Assembly (NCBI GenBank): GCA_009787585.1 | Contig: WQSY01000001.1 | Location: forward strand, 1 to 45,073 | Length of the DNA: 45,073 nt | Source of the DNA: Candidatus Bathycorpusculum sp. | GTDB taxonomy: Archaea; Thermoproteota; Bathyarchaeia; Bathyarchaeales; Bathycorpusculaceae | Direction of reading: 5' to 3' | In this document: piece after piece, positions 25,503 to 34,076 of the stretch | Position numbering within the stretch: position 1 is the stretch's first letter | Layout: each line of letters begins with the position of its first letter | Notes under the pieces: model-generated | Told to the model about the DNA's origin: nothing | Database searches by the model: none | Seen by the model: only the letters and a program-made list of their open reading frames with translations | Program-made: the position numbers and the translations under genes

Positions 25503-26597
25503 ATGATTTTTATGGCAAAAAAGGGCCCTTTAATGATGACCTCATGGAGAACTACAGGAGCATGCAATGCACGCTGTAGATACTGCAATGTAGACGCAAC
25601 AGGCAAAAAAGCGGAGAAGGAATTAACAACCCAAGAAGCATTAGATTTAGTTGACAAAGTCTACGATTTTGGTGTCAGCTGGTTTGGCCTTAAGGGCGGT
25701 GAACCACTTCTACGCAAGGATATTTTTGAAATAGTTAGTTACGCAAAAAGTAAAGGCCTCAATGTGTGCCTTTTAACTAATGGCTGCTTTGTTGACGGCG
25801 AGATATATGATAATCTTGTTAAGAATCAAGTTTGGGGCTCTGTTAGCATTGACGGCCCAGAAGAAATTAATGATCAACTACGAGGTAAAGGGTCATATCA
25901 GAAGGCTATAGCGGCAATTGAAAAGCTTTCAACGGGAAAAATTCTAAACGGTCTAGCTGCTGCTATAACTTCAATTAACTATAACAATTTAGATCATGTA
26001 TGTGAATTAGCAGCGAAATATCATGCAAATTTTGTTTGGTTTAACCATTTAGTGCCTAGTGGTCGAGCAAAAGATCAAGCTGAAGATTTAAGTCCTACAC
26101 CCGAGCAGTTAGAAGAAGCCTTAAACAAGATTTGGGATTTATCAGTAAAATATGAGGGCATATTTGATATACATGTACACTGTCCCCATTTTGCACGGGT
26201 TGTAAAACAACGTAACATACCAAACTTTGATGAATGGTACGAAAACAAATTTCATGGCAAATGTACCTATTTCGCGTTTGGAGGCTACATTAGCATAATT
26301 GAAAATGGCAACTTGATTCCCTGTTTCTATACAGATCTTCGTCCAATGGAACCTATGAATATAGGAAACATTCGAAATGATAAACCTCTACTAAAAGTTT
26401 GGGAGGAAATGAAAGTTTCACCTTACTATAGTAGTTTTAGGGATAGAGCCATTCTAAAAGGTAAATGTAGTGTTTGCGAATACCGAGACATCTGCGGCGG
26501 ATGCAGAAACCGAGCATATGCCTTAACAGGAGACATTTATGGACAAGACGATGCATGCGCATACATACCAAAAGTCATGCGTAAAAGCTCACCATAA
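25503..26597 (+). CDS. Radical SAM/SPASM protein
   Basis: A 364-residue enzyme. The radical SAM cluster is C21, C25 and C28 (T-G-A-C-N-A-R-C-R-Y-C), G-G-E-P follows near residue 70, and a C-terminal SPASM domain has cysteines in N-G-N-L-I-P-C and C-S-V-C-E-Y-R-D-I-C-G-G-C-R plus D-D-A-C. SPASM proteins modify peptides or maturate enzymes; AhbC/AhbD of alternative haem synthesis also belong to this broad group and are a plausible archaeal comparison. AAGGATG sits six bases before an in-frame ATG at 25512, so the true start is probably there, three codons in. No convincing peptide substrate is adjacent. The HemW-like radical SAM gene follows after 214 bases. Confidence 0.88.
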   Translation: MIFMAKKGPLMMTSWRTTGACNARCRYCNVDATGKKAEKELTTQEALDLVDKVYDFGVSWFGLKGGEPLLRKDIFEIVSYAKSKGLNVCLLTNGCFVDGEIYDNLVKNQVWGSVSIDGPEEINDQLRGKGSYQKAIAAIEKLSTGKILNGLAAAITSINYNNLDHVCELAAKYHANFVWFNHLVPSGRAKDQAEDLSPTPEQLEEALNKIWDLSVKYEGIFDIHVHCPHFARVVKQRNIPNFDEWYENKFHGKCTYFAFGGYISIIENGNLIPCFYTDLRPMEPMNIGNIRNDKPLLKVWEEMKVSPYYSSFRDRAILKGKCSVCEYRDICGGCRNRAYALTGDIYGQDDACAYIPKVMRKSSP

Positions 26598-26722
26598 CAA
26601 AAGAGAGGAGTAACAATTTTTACTCCATTTTCCGTCTGTTACAGCGATTTGTCAATCACTTTTTTATCGATAAGCAACATGACAATAACAAAAGATAGTT
26701 TTGTAAGAAAATATGTTTTCAG

Positions 26723-26751
26723 CTCTCAAGTCAGTTTTCAGCTTGGGAGAG
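26723..26751 (+). other. Imperfect hairpin upstream of HemW-like gene
   Basis: CTCTCAAG (26723-26730) can pair with CTTGGGAGAG (26742-26751) around an 11-base loop, with a two-base bulge. It lies about 60 bases upstream of the next ATG, inside a 32-codon open frame (26679-26777) that has no ribosome-binding site. It may be a leader structure or chance. Confidence 0.3.
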
Positions 26752-26811
26752 AAGTAATAGAAACGTTATTATTGTAACAAAGGCATTCTAAAAACAATCA
26801 AGGAGATACAA

Positions 26812-28122
26812 ATGAAAAACTCTGCGACTGAACAATCAGGTGTCTATGATTTAAGAACAAATTGGCCGCCTTATACTTACAGAGATTACCCAGAGATTAA
26901 GCCTGAAGCATATAAGGCTTTTTTGGATTTTTTAGATACAGAAAACACGTCAAACCGTTTAATGGAGTTACAGCCGTGGGTATCCATCTGTGACTCTAGA
27001 TGCTCCTTCTGTTATTTTCCAACCACTGCTACAAGTAAAGCACGTATAGAGCCATATCTTGTAGCGTTAAAAAAAGAGTTAGACATGTACGCGAAAACTC
27101 GATATCTGCAAACAAGCGTTTTTGACGAAATAGTTCTAGGTGGCGGAACACCAAGCGTTTTAACCGCTGAACAAATGATTGACCTAATTGAATACTGTAA
27201 AGCACACTTCAATGTAACAGATGAGTATTTCATAAAAGTTACAGGGTCATCAAAAAGTTTTGACCGCCACAAAATCGTGAAACTTGCCGAATACGGTACA
27301 TTCCAAATGGATATGGGCGCTCAAACTTTTGATAACGACTTACGGAAAGCATTCTGTCTACCTGATCCAGCAGAACAAGTTGAAGAGGCAATAAAACTTG
27401 CACGTAAACTAGGTATGTGTGTTTGTGCAGACATTCTCTACAATCTCCCAGGTCAAACTATGCAAGCATGGGAAAACACGCTTAAAAAATGCATTGACTT
27501 AGACATTGAAGTTGATGTCTACGCGTTAGAAGTTGTTCCAGGCACCATATTAGATATGCAGATAAAAGCAGGTAAAATGCCGCCTCCAGGTAACGTAGAG
27601 CAAGAGACGCAAATGTACTTAAAAGCATACGAAATGTTAACCGATGCAGGATACAAAGCCGTCGGACATGATAGATTCTCCCGTGAACCGTGGCATTTCA
27701 AAGAATCCTGTCTTAACGGTTGGCCATTTGCGGCACAGTTAACAACTGGCGCAGGTTGCTTTATGGGTTACTTTGAAGAGTTTTCGTACTCCAACATTGA
27801 AGACATTAACCAATACATGGATGCTGTAAACGCAGGCAGATTACCAATCAACAAAATCAGCGAGTCCACACCTGAGGAAATGATGCGTAAAGTAATGACA
27901 CGACTCTATCTACGCTTACCAGTTGATAAAATCGAATTCAAAAAGAAATTTGACAAAAACCCCGAAGACGTCTTTGGTCCACAACTAAAACGGCTCGTCG
28001 AAAAAGACTTGTTAACAATTGATGACAAAGAAATCAAAATCACCAAACTAGGTGACATCTGGAAAGGCAATATAGCATGGGAATTTGCAGATAACCCACG
28101 CGCCAAAAACATGCTCAAATAA
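26812..28122 (+). CDS. HemW/coproporphyrinogen oxidase-like radical SAM protein
   Basis: A 436-residue protein of the HemN/HemW type. The cluster is C60, C64 and C67 (C-D-S-R-C-S-F-C-Y-F), followed by L-G-G-G-T-P-S-V-L near 107 and L-P-G-Q-T near 204. A winged-helix HemN_C-like end (L-Y-L-R-L-P, then L-V-E-K-D-L-L and D-D-K-E-I-K-I-T) is present. The usual H-I-P-F before the first Cys reads W-V-S-I, and a 50-residue N-terminal extension precedes the barrel. True coproporphyrinogen dehydrogenase activity is uncertain; haem chaperone or methyltransferase-like roles are alternatives. A strong AAGGAGAT lies seven bases before the ATG, and a T-rich terminator follows the gene. Confidence 0.85.
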   Translation: MKNSATEQSGVYDLRTNWPPYTYRDYPEIKPEAYKAFLDFLDTENTSNRLMELQPWVSICDSRCSFCYFPTTATSKARIEPYLVALKKELDMYAKTRYLQTSVFDEIVLGGGTPSVLTAEQMIDLIEYCKAHFNVTDEYFIKVTGSSKSFDRHKIVKLAEYGTFQMDMGAQTFDNDLRKAFCLPDPAEQVEEAIKLARKLGMCVCADILYNLPGQTMQAWENTLKKCIDLDIEVDVYALEVVPGTILDMQIKAGKMPPPGNVEQETQMYLKAYEMLTDAGYKAVGHDRFSREPWHFKESCLNGWPFAAQLTTGAGCFMGYFEEFSYSNIEDINQYMDAVNAGRLPINKISESTPEEMMRKVMTRLYLRLPVDKIEFKKKFDKNPEDVFGPQLKRLVEKDLLTIDDKEIKITKLGDIWKGNIAWEFADNPRAKNMLK

Positions 28123-28469
28123 CACGCCTCAGCATCATCATTTTTTATTTATTTATTTTTATTATTTTTCAAGCCATACGCAGTATGGTTAACCTTCACA
28201 AGTCGCTAAAAAATACTCTAATCACTTAAAAACCGTAAAATCTCAAAATTTTTCTGAAAAATGATTAAACACGGGTTACATAATCTCCTTATGCACTTGT
28301 TAGAAAATGATTAAATAAAAATCGAAATCAAAAATAAAACCCTTATTTTAACCATATAAAACCGTATGAGGTTAAAAGCAAGAATTTAGAATAACACTAT
28401 AAAACATAAACATTGCTAAACACCGCATTTTTCAGAGTAGCGACTTTGATAGAGAAAACAAGAGAGTTA
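28123..28469. other. Intergenic DNA between convergent genes
   Basis: No gene is seen. It starts with the T-rich terminator at 28141-28170, then a small perfect hairpin at 28174-28188 (CCATAC-GCA-GTATGG), then A-rich DNA. Both neighbours end here, so no promoter is expected. Confidence 0.5.
28141..28170 (+). terminator. Oligo-T transcription terminator
   Basis: About 25 of 30 bases are T, in runs of five or six, beginning 18 bases after the HemW-like stop codon. This is the usual form of an archaeal terminator. A short hairpin follows rather than precedes it. Confidence 0.6.
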
Positions 28470-29591
28470 TTACGGAGCTAACAATTTTTTTAATTCGTCT
28501 ACGAGTTTTTGATTGTCTTTATCTGAACGTACTGTGACGCGGAAGTATGTGTTATCTAAACCTACAAAGGTGCAGCAATCTCGGATTAGCATACACATTT
28601 TGGCGAGTTCCTCTTTAATTTTTGTGGAAGTTAGATTTTTTGACGTTATTTTTACAAGTAAAAAGTTTGTATCAGAGGGGAAAACTTGCAAACCGGGAAT
28701 TGCGCCAAGTTGTTTTGCAAAATTTATACGTTCTTGGTTGATTGTTTGTTTGGTTTTCTCTATGAACTCTTTATCACTAAAAGCAGCTAAAGTAACAAAA
28801 CCAGCAAGACTGTTTATACTCCAAGGTTGTCGTACATCTAGTAATTTGTCAATTAAACTTTTAGCGGCAACACCATAACCAAAACGTATACCGGGCATAC
28901 CGTAAAATTTGGTTACAGAACGAATAACAAACAGATTACTATATTTGTTTACGTAGCCAGCCATTGTTTCAGTTAGTTCTTTGTTAGTGAATTCAATATA
29001 GTTTTCATCTATGCTAAAAATTACATCTTTTTTTTGGCAGTACTCCACAAGATCAAGAATTTCGTCTTTAAGATACAGTCTACCCGACGGGCTATGGGGA
29101 TTGCATATGGAAACGATTTTAGTATCATGGGTTATAGCTTTTTTGATTTTTTCGTTTTCCATGCTAAAATCAGGAGGTAATTGTACGTAAATTGTTTGTC
29201 CACCTAAGCGTAGTGCAGCTTTTTCATATTCAGTAAATGAGGGTACGGGCACTACTGCGTTAAAGTTAGTTTTTGAGAAAATTTCAGTAATCATGTAAAT
29301 AAGTTCAATTGACCCATTGCCTAGTATGATATTGTCGGCAGTTACACTTGGTTGATTGACATATTCAGCTATACGTTTGCATAATTCGACAGGGTTAGGG
29401 TCAGGATAGAAACGGATCAATTTAGCGTTTTCTTTTACGGCTTCTAAAGCCTTTGGTGAAGGCCCAAGATGGTTTATAGGTCCGCTAAAATCAAGTGCTT
29501 CTTCTATGGGGATATTGTATTTTCGGGCAAATCCCCAAACGTCTCCGCCATGGCTTACAAATCTGCGTTCTCTACACTCTGTATTGGTCAA
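28470..29591 (-). CDS. cobD: PLP-dependent threonine-phosphate decarboxylase-like (CobD/HisC family)
   Basis: A 373-residue class I/II aminotransferase-fold protein. The N-terminal S-H-G-G-D-V-W-G and D-F-S-G-P-I-N-H-L-G-P are the H-G-G-x and D-F-S-x-N-I-N-P-L-G signatures that separate CobD decarboxylases from HisC aminotransferases. The PLP site has C-N-P-H-S-P-S-G near 163, Asp195 and the Schiff-base Lys228 in S-V-T-K-F-Y-G-M-P-G. CobD makes aminopropanol phosphate for CbiB, which is encoded at 20449-21462, so the pathway is coherent although the genes are apart. N-I-N-P reading P-I-N-H is a mild departure. The start overlaps the end of the upstream membrane-protein gene by 20 bases. Confidence 0.82.
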   Translation of the reverse strand: MTNTECRERRFVSHGGDVWGFARKYNIPIEEALDFSGPINHLGPSPKALEAVKENAKLIRFYPDPNPVELCKRIAEYVNQPSVTADNIILGNGSIELIYMITEIFSKTNFNAVVPVPSFTEYEKAALRLGGQTIYVQLPPDFSMENEKIKKAITHDTKIVSICNPHSPSGRLYLKDEILDLVEYCQKKDVIFSIDENYIEFTNKELTETMAGYVNKYSNLFVIRSVTKFYGMPGIRFGYGVAAKSLIDKLLDVRQPWSINSLAGFVTLAAFSDKEFIEKTKQTINQERINFAKQLGAIPGLQVFPSDTNFLLVKITSKNLTSTKIKEELAKMCMLIRDCCTFVGLDNTYFRVTVRSDKDNQKLVDELKKLLAP

Positions 29592-30129
29592 CTTTTTTTT
29601 CCTCCATCAGACTTGAAAGTTTTTTCTCTACTTGTAAATGCGCTTTATAATGCGCGTTATATTGATTAACTATTTTGTATAGCCAGTAAATTACTCCAAA
29701 GCCTAATGTCACTATAGTAAGTATTACGTATGTTTTTATGGGTATCGTCTGTGTCATAAATATGCGTTCTGGGAAAACTTGAGCAAGAAATTTTTCCTGT
29801 TCAGCTTCATGTAAAACTAGGTCTTTGGATAGTAAATATGTTATTATAAAAACTGGAAAAACTAGGAGAATCGCGGCGGTCCAAATTTTTGCGTTTATCT
29901 CACGCTGTTGATGATTTGTTTTTGGTACTGTTTTATTTTGACTTTGCAAATAGTTTGTTACTTGTTCTCGGATGAGTTCTTCTTTTTTGAAGTGTCGATT
30001 TCTGTTTTCAATTAAACGATAAATCATGGGAAAAAATGCTACGCCAAATGTGACTATGGCACTTAAGAACCACATGGAAAACCAGACTTTTCGGTCACTT
30101 ACAAGTGAAGTAAATTTTTGAGATTCCAT
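29572..30129 (-). CDS. Three-helix membrane protein of unknown function
   Basis: A 185-residue protein with hydrophobic segments at about 17-40, 90-112 and 132-152. The loop between the first two is long and charged (about 42-86) and rich in Arg, Lys, Glu and Gln. The C-terminal tail (about 155-185) is also charged and probably coiled. Its gene overlaps the start of the cobD-like gene by 20 bases, so the two are expressed together. No family recognised. Confidence 0.72.
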   Translation of the reverse strand: MESQKFTSLVSDRKVWFSMWFLSAIVTFGVAFFPMIYRLIENRNRHFKKEELIREQVTNYLQSQNKTVPKTNHQQREINAKIWTAAILLVFPVFIITYLLSKDLVLHEAEQEKFLAQVFPERIFMTQTIPIKTYVILTIVTLGFGVIYWLYKIVNQYNAHYKAHLQVEKKLSSLMEEKKVDQYRV

Positions 30130-30213
30130 GTAATCATCAATTCATCCAAATTGTTTGATATAATGTTGGAGTAGCCAAACTTTATAAGCTCTTCCATTTA
30201 GGTCTATAAGTAT

Positions 30214-30915
30214 ATGAGTCATAGTCAAATGATGATTTCCATTATCATTCCATTGTACAATGAAGAACAAACCATAGGGAACGTAATTGAGCGTGTTCAA
30301 ACGGTCATGAAGCAAATTGGTTTAAAATATGAAATTATAGTGGTTGATGATCATTCCTTTGATAATTCTCTTGTTGTTGCTAAGAGATATCCAGTACGGC
30401 TATACAGTTTAATAGTGCATGTAGGAAAGGGCGGAGGGTTACGGGCAGGATTTACTAAGGCTAAAGGTGACGTGATCGTAACAATTGACTCAGATGGGTC
30501 ACATCTTCCCGAAGAGTTGCCAGGACTGCTTTGCCCTGTTTTGAACAATCAGGCAGATCTTGTTATTGGCTCGCGATATCTATGTCAAAAAAATGCAGTA
30601 GCTAAGAAACTGAACATGTTTGGTGTTAAAGTTTTTAATTCCATTATTCAAATGTTTACAGGCGTACGCGTTACGGATTCTCAGTCAGGATATAGAGTGA
30701 TGAAACGAAAAGTTCTTGATGTGCAACATTTAAAATCGTGTGGATATGAAATTGAAACAGAAATGTTAGTGAAAACTGCTAAAAGCCGTTATCGAGTGTT
30801 TGAAGTGCCGATAAGTTTTGAGCAACGCACATATGGCGTATCAGGTATTGACTACTTGCATGATGTTTTTAGGATATTTGTTGCTATAATTTCAGCTTGG
30901 TTAAGGAAGGTGTAA
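30214..30915 (+). CDS. Glycosyltransferase family 2, DPM1-like
   Basis: A 233-residue GT-A enzyme. The nucleotide-sugar site starts at I-S-I-I-I-P-L-Y-N-E-E (residue 8), with V-V-D-D-H-S-F-D-N-S replacing the more usual D-D-G-S-x-D. The metal motif is I-D-S-D-G-S-H near 87, and S-Q-S-G-Y-R is present near 158. These match polyprenol-phosphate mannosyl/glucosyltransferases. It lacks C-terminal transmembrane helices. It is the first of three tightly packed glycosyltransferase genes and probably loads sugar on a lipid carrier for surface glycan or N-glycan assembly. Confidence 0.88.
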   Translation: MSHSQMMISIIIPLYNEEQTIGNVIERVQTVMKQIGLKYEIIVVDDHSFDNSLVVAKRYPVRLYSLIVHVGKGGGLRAGFTKAKGDVIVTIDSDGSHLPEELPGLLCPVLNNQADLVIGSRYLCQKNAVAKKLNMFGVKVFNSIIQMFTGVRVTDSQSGYRVMKRKVLDVQHLKSCGYEIETEMLVKTAKSRYRVFEVPISFEQRTYGVSGIDYLHDVFRIFVAIISAWLRKV

Positions 30916-30917
30916 GT

Positions 30918-31907
30918 TTGCCTGACGCTTTACCTAAAATTTCGGTGATTGTATCTTCAATGAACAATGAGGAGACAATTGAGGAATGCATACAGGCGTT
31001 GTTGGGACAGAATTATCCGCAGAATCATTTAGAAATTATTTTAGTAGATGGCGGCTCAAAAGATAAAACAGTACAAATTGCCAAAAAATATCCGATTAAA
31101 ATTTATCAAGTTGCTCTAAATTGTCCTGCAGCATATAATTATGCACAAAAACTTGCGTGTCACCCAATTTTGGGTTTTGTAGACTCTGATGCTAAAGTTG
31201 AAGAGAATTGGTTAAAAAAACTGGTCTCACGTATAGACGAGCCAGATGTTGGAGGAGTTAGTGGCTCTATTGATACATGGAATACCAATAATCTCTGGGC
31301 AAGAAGCATAGGGTATGAATTGAAGACACGTTACCGTCGTATTGGCAGATATACTAAACGTATAGCAACTATGAATTTATTACTTAAACGCTCCGTTCTT
31401 GAAGAAGTGGGAGGTTGGGCAGAAAACATGCCAAGCCAATACGACACAGAATTCGGCCACAGATTAACTTTAAAAGGCTATAAAATTGCTTATGAAAAAA
31501 CCTCAGTGTGCTATCATTTTAATAGACCCACGCTTCAAAAGTTTTACCGACAACAACTTCAATATGGTAAAAACACCTTACGACTATACTTAAAACATAA
31601 CAATTTGGCACATGGTGACGAAATTACAGATATAGGTATGAACATTCAACCAATTTGGCTTTTAGCCATAGTGACTAGTTTCTTGTTAGGTGCAGTGCCA
31701 TTACTGCGACCTTTATGGTACTTGACAGGTGCCATGTTTTTTGTTTTGCTGATCTACTATGTTTATTTGGCAGGAAAAATTACTGTTGAATTCAAAGATA
31801 AAACAGCAATGTGCCTTATCATTCTTTACTATGTACGTTCTGCAGCATGGTTTAATGGCGCAATAATTACAACTATATCGTATCTTAGAGGTAAACTCTA
31901 TGAATAA
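30918..31907 (+). CDS. Glycosyltransferase family 2 with C-terminal membrane helices
   Basis: About 329 residues. The GT-A domain begins I-S-V-I-V-S-S-M-N-N-E-E, with D-G-G-S-K-D-K-T and D-S-D-A-K. About 240-320 contain three hydrophobic helices. The start is set at TTG 30918 because AAGGAAGGTG lies just upstream and the previous gene ends at 30915; the in-frame TTG at 30897 overlaps that gene. ATG of the next gene overlaps this stop. A role in building a surface polysaccharide or glycolipid is likely. Confidence 0.85.
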   Translation: MPDALPKISVIVSSMNNEETIEECIQALLGQNYPQNHLEIILVDGGSKDKTVQIAKKYPIKIYQVALNCPAAYNYAQKLACHPILGFVDSDAKVEENWLKKLVSRIDEPDVGGVSGSIDTWNTNNLWARSIGYELKTRYRRIGRYTKRIATMNLLLKRSVLEEVGGWAENMPSQYDTEFGHRLTLKGYKIAYEKTSVCYHFNRPTLQKFYRQQLQYGKNTLRLYLKHNNLAHGDEITDIGMNIQPIWLLAIVTSFLLGAVPLLRPLWYLTGAMFFVLLIYYVYLAGKITVEFKDKTAMCLIILYYVRSAAWFNGAIITTISYLRGKLYE

Positions 31908-33099
31908 TCAAAACATCTGCTTTGTCTCACCTGAATACTGGCCACTTGCCGGTGGCACAGGAGCATATATTTATTATCTTTCCAACGAGTTAATGAAAAA
32001 CCGTTACAACATAAGCATCGTAACTGGAGCAAATCAAAATTTTGACGTCCAAGTTAATAATCAACTTAGGGTATATTTTCAAAAAATTCCAAAAATACCT
32101 ATAATAAAATCATTTATGCTAGCAGAGGCCAGCTACCGAAAACTTAACAGCATTCGTAATTCCACAAATATTGACATTACTCATCCACAGTTACCATTGA
32201 CACCTAGCTTTGCAGTTCCACCTCATTTTGGAAAAAATCTAGTCTGCACAGTTCACTCCACCTGGAAAGGCGAAGCAGAGGCTATAAGTACTGAGCCCTA
32301 TAGTCGCTTAAATGCAAATGAGAAATTTCTTGCAAGTTTTAACTGGTTTTTACGCTTCTTTGAAGTAGGAATGATCAAACGGGCCGACAAGGTCATTGCT
32401 GTTAGTGACTTTACACGTCAAGAACTAAAAAAATATTACAACATACCTGAAAACCGTATACGTGTCATCCACAATGGCGTAGACACACACAAATTTCAAC
32501 CTGCGAAAGATAAACAGAAAATAAAGGCTGAAATTGGATTAAACCCAGATGATACAGTAATTCTTTCAGTAGGCAGATTATACGCTAGAAAAGGCCTCTT
32601 TACGTTAATTGAAGCTATGCCATTAATAGTTAAACAATTTAAACGCGCCAAATTTGTCATTAGCGGCAAAGGCCAAAGTGATGAAATGGCAAAACTATAT
32701 GCTCATGCAGAACGCTTAGGGGTTAGAGACAACATAATTTTTACGGGTTACTATCCTGACGAAAAATTGCCTAAACTTTATCAAGCCGCAGACGTCTTTG
32801 CATTTTCAACTTTTTATGAGCATCACCCCTTTGCAGTACTTGAAGCCCTTGCAACAGGATTACCAGTAGTTACAACAACTGTGGGAGGAATTGCTGAGAC
32901 AATTAAAACAGGCAAAAACGGTTTGTTAGTAAAACCCGCTAATTCAAAACAGTTCTCCGAGGCCCTCTTGTATTTACTTGAACATCAAACAGAAGCAGCC
33001 GAAATGGGCATAAAAGCCCGCAAAACCATTGTTGAACAATACGACTGGAGCATCTTAGTAAAAGAGACCATGCAAGTCTATGAAAAAGTTTCCAAATAA
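31900..33099 (+). CDS. Glycosyltransferase family 4
   Basis: A 399-residue GT-B enzyme. The N-terminal domain has P-L-A-G-G-T-G-A-Y near residue 16; the C-terminal domain begins at H-N-G-V-D-T-H-K-F (about 188) and contains V-G-R-L-Y-A-R-K-G and the E-x7-E donor motif in E-H-H-P-F-A-V-L-E-A-L-A-T-G-L-P. It is a retaining glycosyltransferase typical of surface glycan assembly. It overlaps the upstream gene by eight bases and ends two bases before the convergent DUF362 gene. Confidence 0.92.
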   Translation: MNNQNICFVSPEYWPLAGGTGAYIYYLSNELMKNRYNISIVTGANQNFDVQVNNQLRVYFQKIPKIPIIKSFMLAEASYRKLNSIRNSTNIDITHPQLPLTPSFAVPPHFGKNLVCTVHSTWKGEAEAISTEPYSRLNANEKFLASFNWFLRFFEVGMIKRADKVIAVSDFTRQELKKYYNIPENRIRVIHNGVDTHKFQPAKDKQKIKAEIGLNPDDTVILSVGRLYARKGLFTLIEAMPLIVKQFKRAKFVISGKGQSDEMAKLYAHAERLGVRDNIIFTGYYPDEKLPKLYQAADVFAFSTFYEHHPFAVLEALATGLPVVTTTVGGIAETIKTGKNGLLVKPANSKQFSEALLYLLEHQTEAAEMGIKARKTIVEQYDWSILVKETMQVYEKVSK

Positions 33100-33101
33100 C
33101 A

Positions 33102-34076
33102 CTAATTTTGTTCTTTAACGGGTTTACCTCTGTAGGTCATAGTGATTTTTTGAAATAGTTGCACTATATCTAGAGAGCAAAACAACAATTTAGTGAGATA
33201 CTCATGTTGGTAGATAATTATTTGGGCTTTAACGGGTAAATCAATACACGGAGACTCGAACCGTCGAGCAACCGTGGGAACAGGCACGCCTTCCTCTTTA
33301 ATGTTAATTTCGAGCAATCCAGTTTTTCGAGCGATATAATTTAGATAAGTGTTTTCCCAGTTGAGCTTCATGATTTTTGTGGCTACAATATCTAATGCGA
33401 GAGCATCAACACTAGTTAACAAGAGATTCATTTTAACAGGTTTGCCTTTAGTTGGCCCATTTCCTTCAATACCTGTGCGTGCGTCCATTATTGTTAAAGC
33501 GGGTTTAAACAGTGTGTATAAGTGATAGAAAACCTCTGGCAAATATGGATGCAAATAAATACGTTTATTGCTAGGTATGCAACCAAACAGATTTTTAATT
33601 GCACCACTATAAGCCATGAATTCATGTGTTTTCATTAAGGGTAAATCGATCACAGCATCAGCGTTCAATATTGTTTTAGGTAAAAACAATCGTTTTACCG
33701 AAGTTTTGTTTCCAAAGTTTACTTCAACTATTTTGTCCTCTGAGAGATTAATTACGGTTCCACCTGCTTTTTCAACGGCTTTTTTCATACCTGTTTTATT
33801 AAAAGCTGTCCAACAGGGATAGTTAAAACCGTTAGATTCCCCTACTGCTATTATAACTTCACTGTTTTTATTACGCAGCAAACCAATTAATTGACTGGTT
33901 AACTCTGGATCTGTAACTACACCGGGCAAGTATTCGGGGTGACTTAAGTTGGGTTTAATGAAAATTTGTTTTTTACCCTGCAAGTTTGCGTTGGCAACGG
34001 CTTCTTTTAAAATATCATTTATGGAAGTGTCTTTTGCACTGTAGACTTTAACGGGGGTTACGGTTTTTGTTGTCAT
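33102..34076 (-). CDS. DUF362 family protein
   Basis: A 324-residue protein with the DUF362 pattern: K-P-N-L-S-H-P near 42, V-G-E-S-N-G near 78, L-P-L-M-K-T-H near 145, and K-N-L-F-G near 162, then D-A-L-A-L-D near 229. There is no ferredoxin domain, unlike many members. DUF362 proteins occur widely in anaerobes, frequently near iron-sulfur proteins, and their reaction is not established. Its ATG overlaps the stop of the upstream SPASM radical SAM gene by four bases (34073-34076), so the two are translationally coupled and likely share a substrate or pathway. Confidence 0.85.
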   Translation of the reverse strand: MTTKTVTPVKVYSAKDTSINDILKEAVANANLQGKKQIFIKPNLSHPEYLPGVVTDPELTSQLIGLLRNKNSEVIIAVGESNGFNYPCWTAFNKTGMKKAVEKAGGTVINLSEDKIVEVNFGNKTSVKRLFLPKTILNADAVIDLPLMKTHEFMAYSGAIKNLFGCIPSNKRIYLHPYLPEVFYHLYTLFKPALTIMDARTGIEGNGPTKGKPVKMNLLLTSVDALALDIVATKIMKLNWENTYLNYIARKTGLLEINIKEEGVPVPTVARRFESPCIDLPVKAQIIIYQHEYLTKLLFCSLDIVQLFQKITMTYRGKPVKEQN

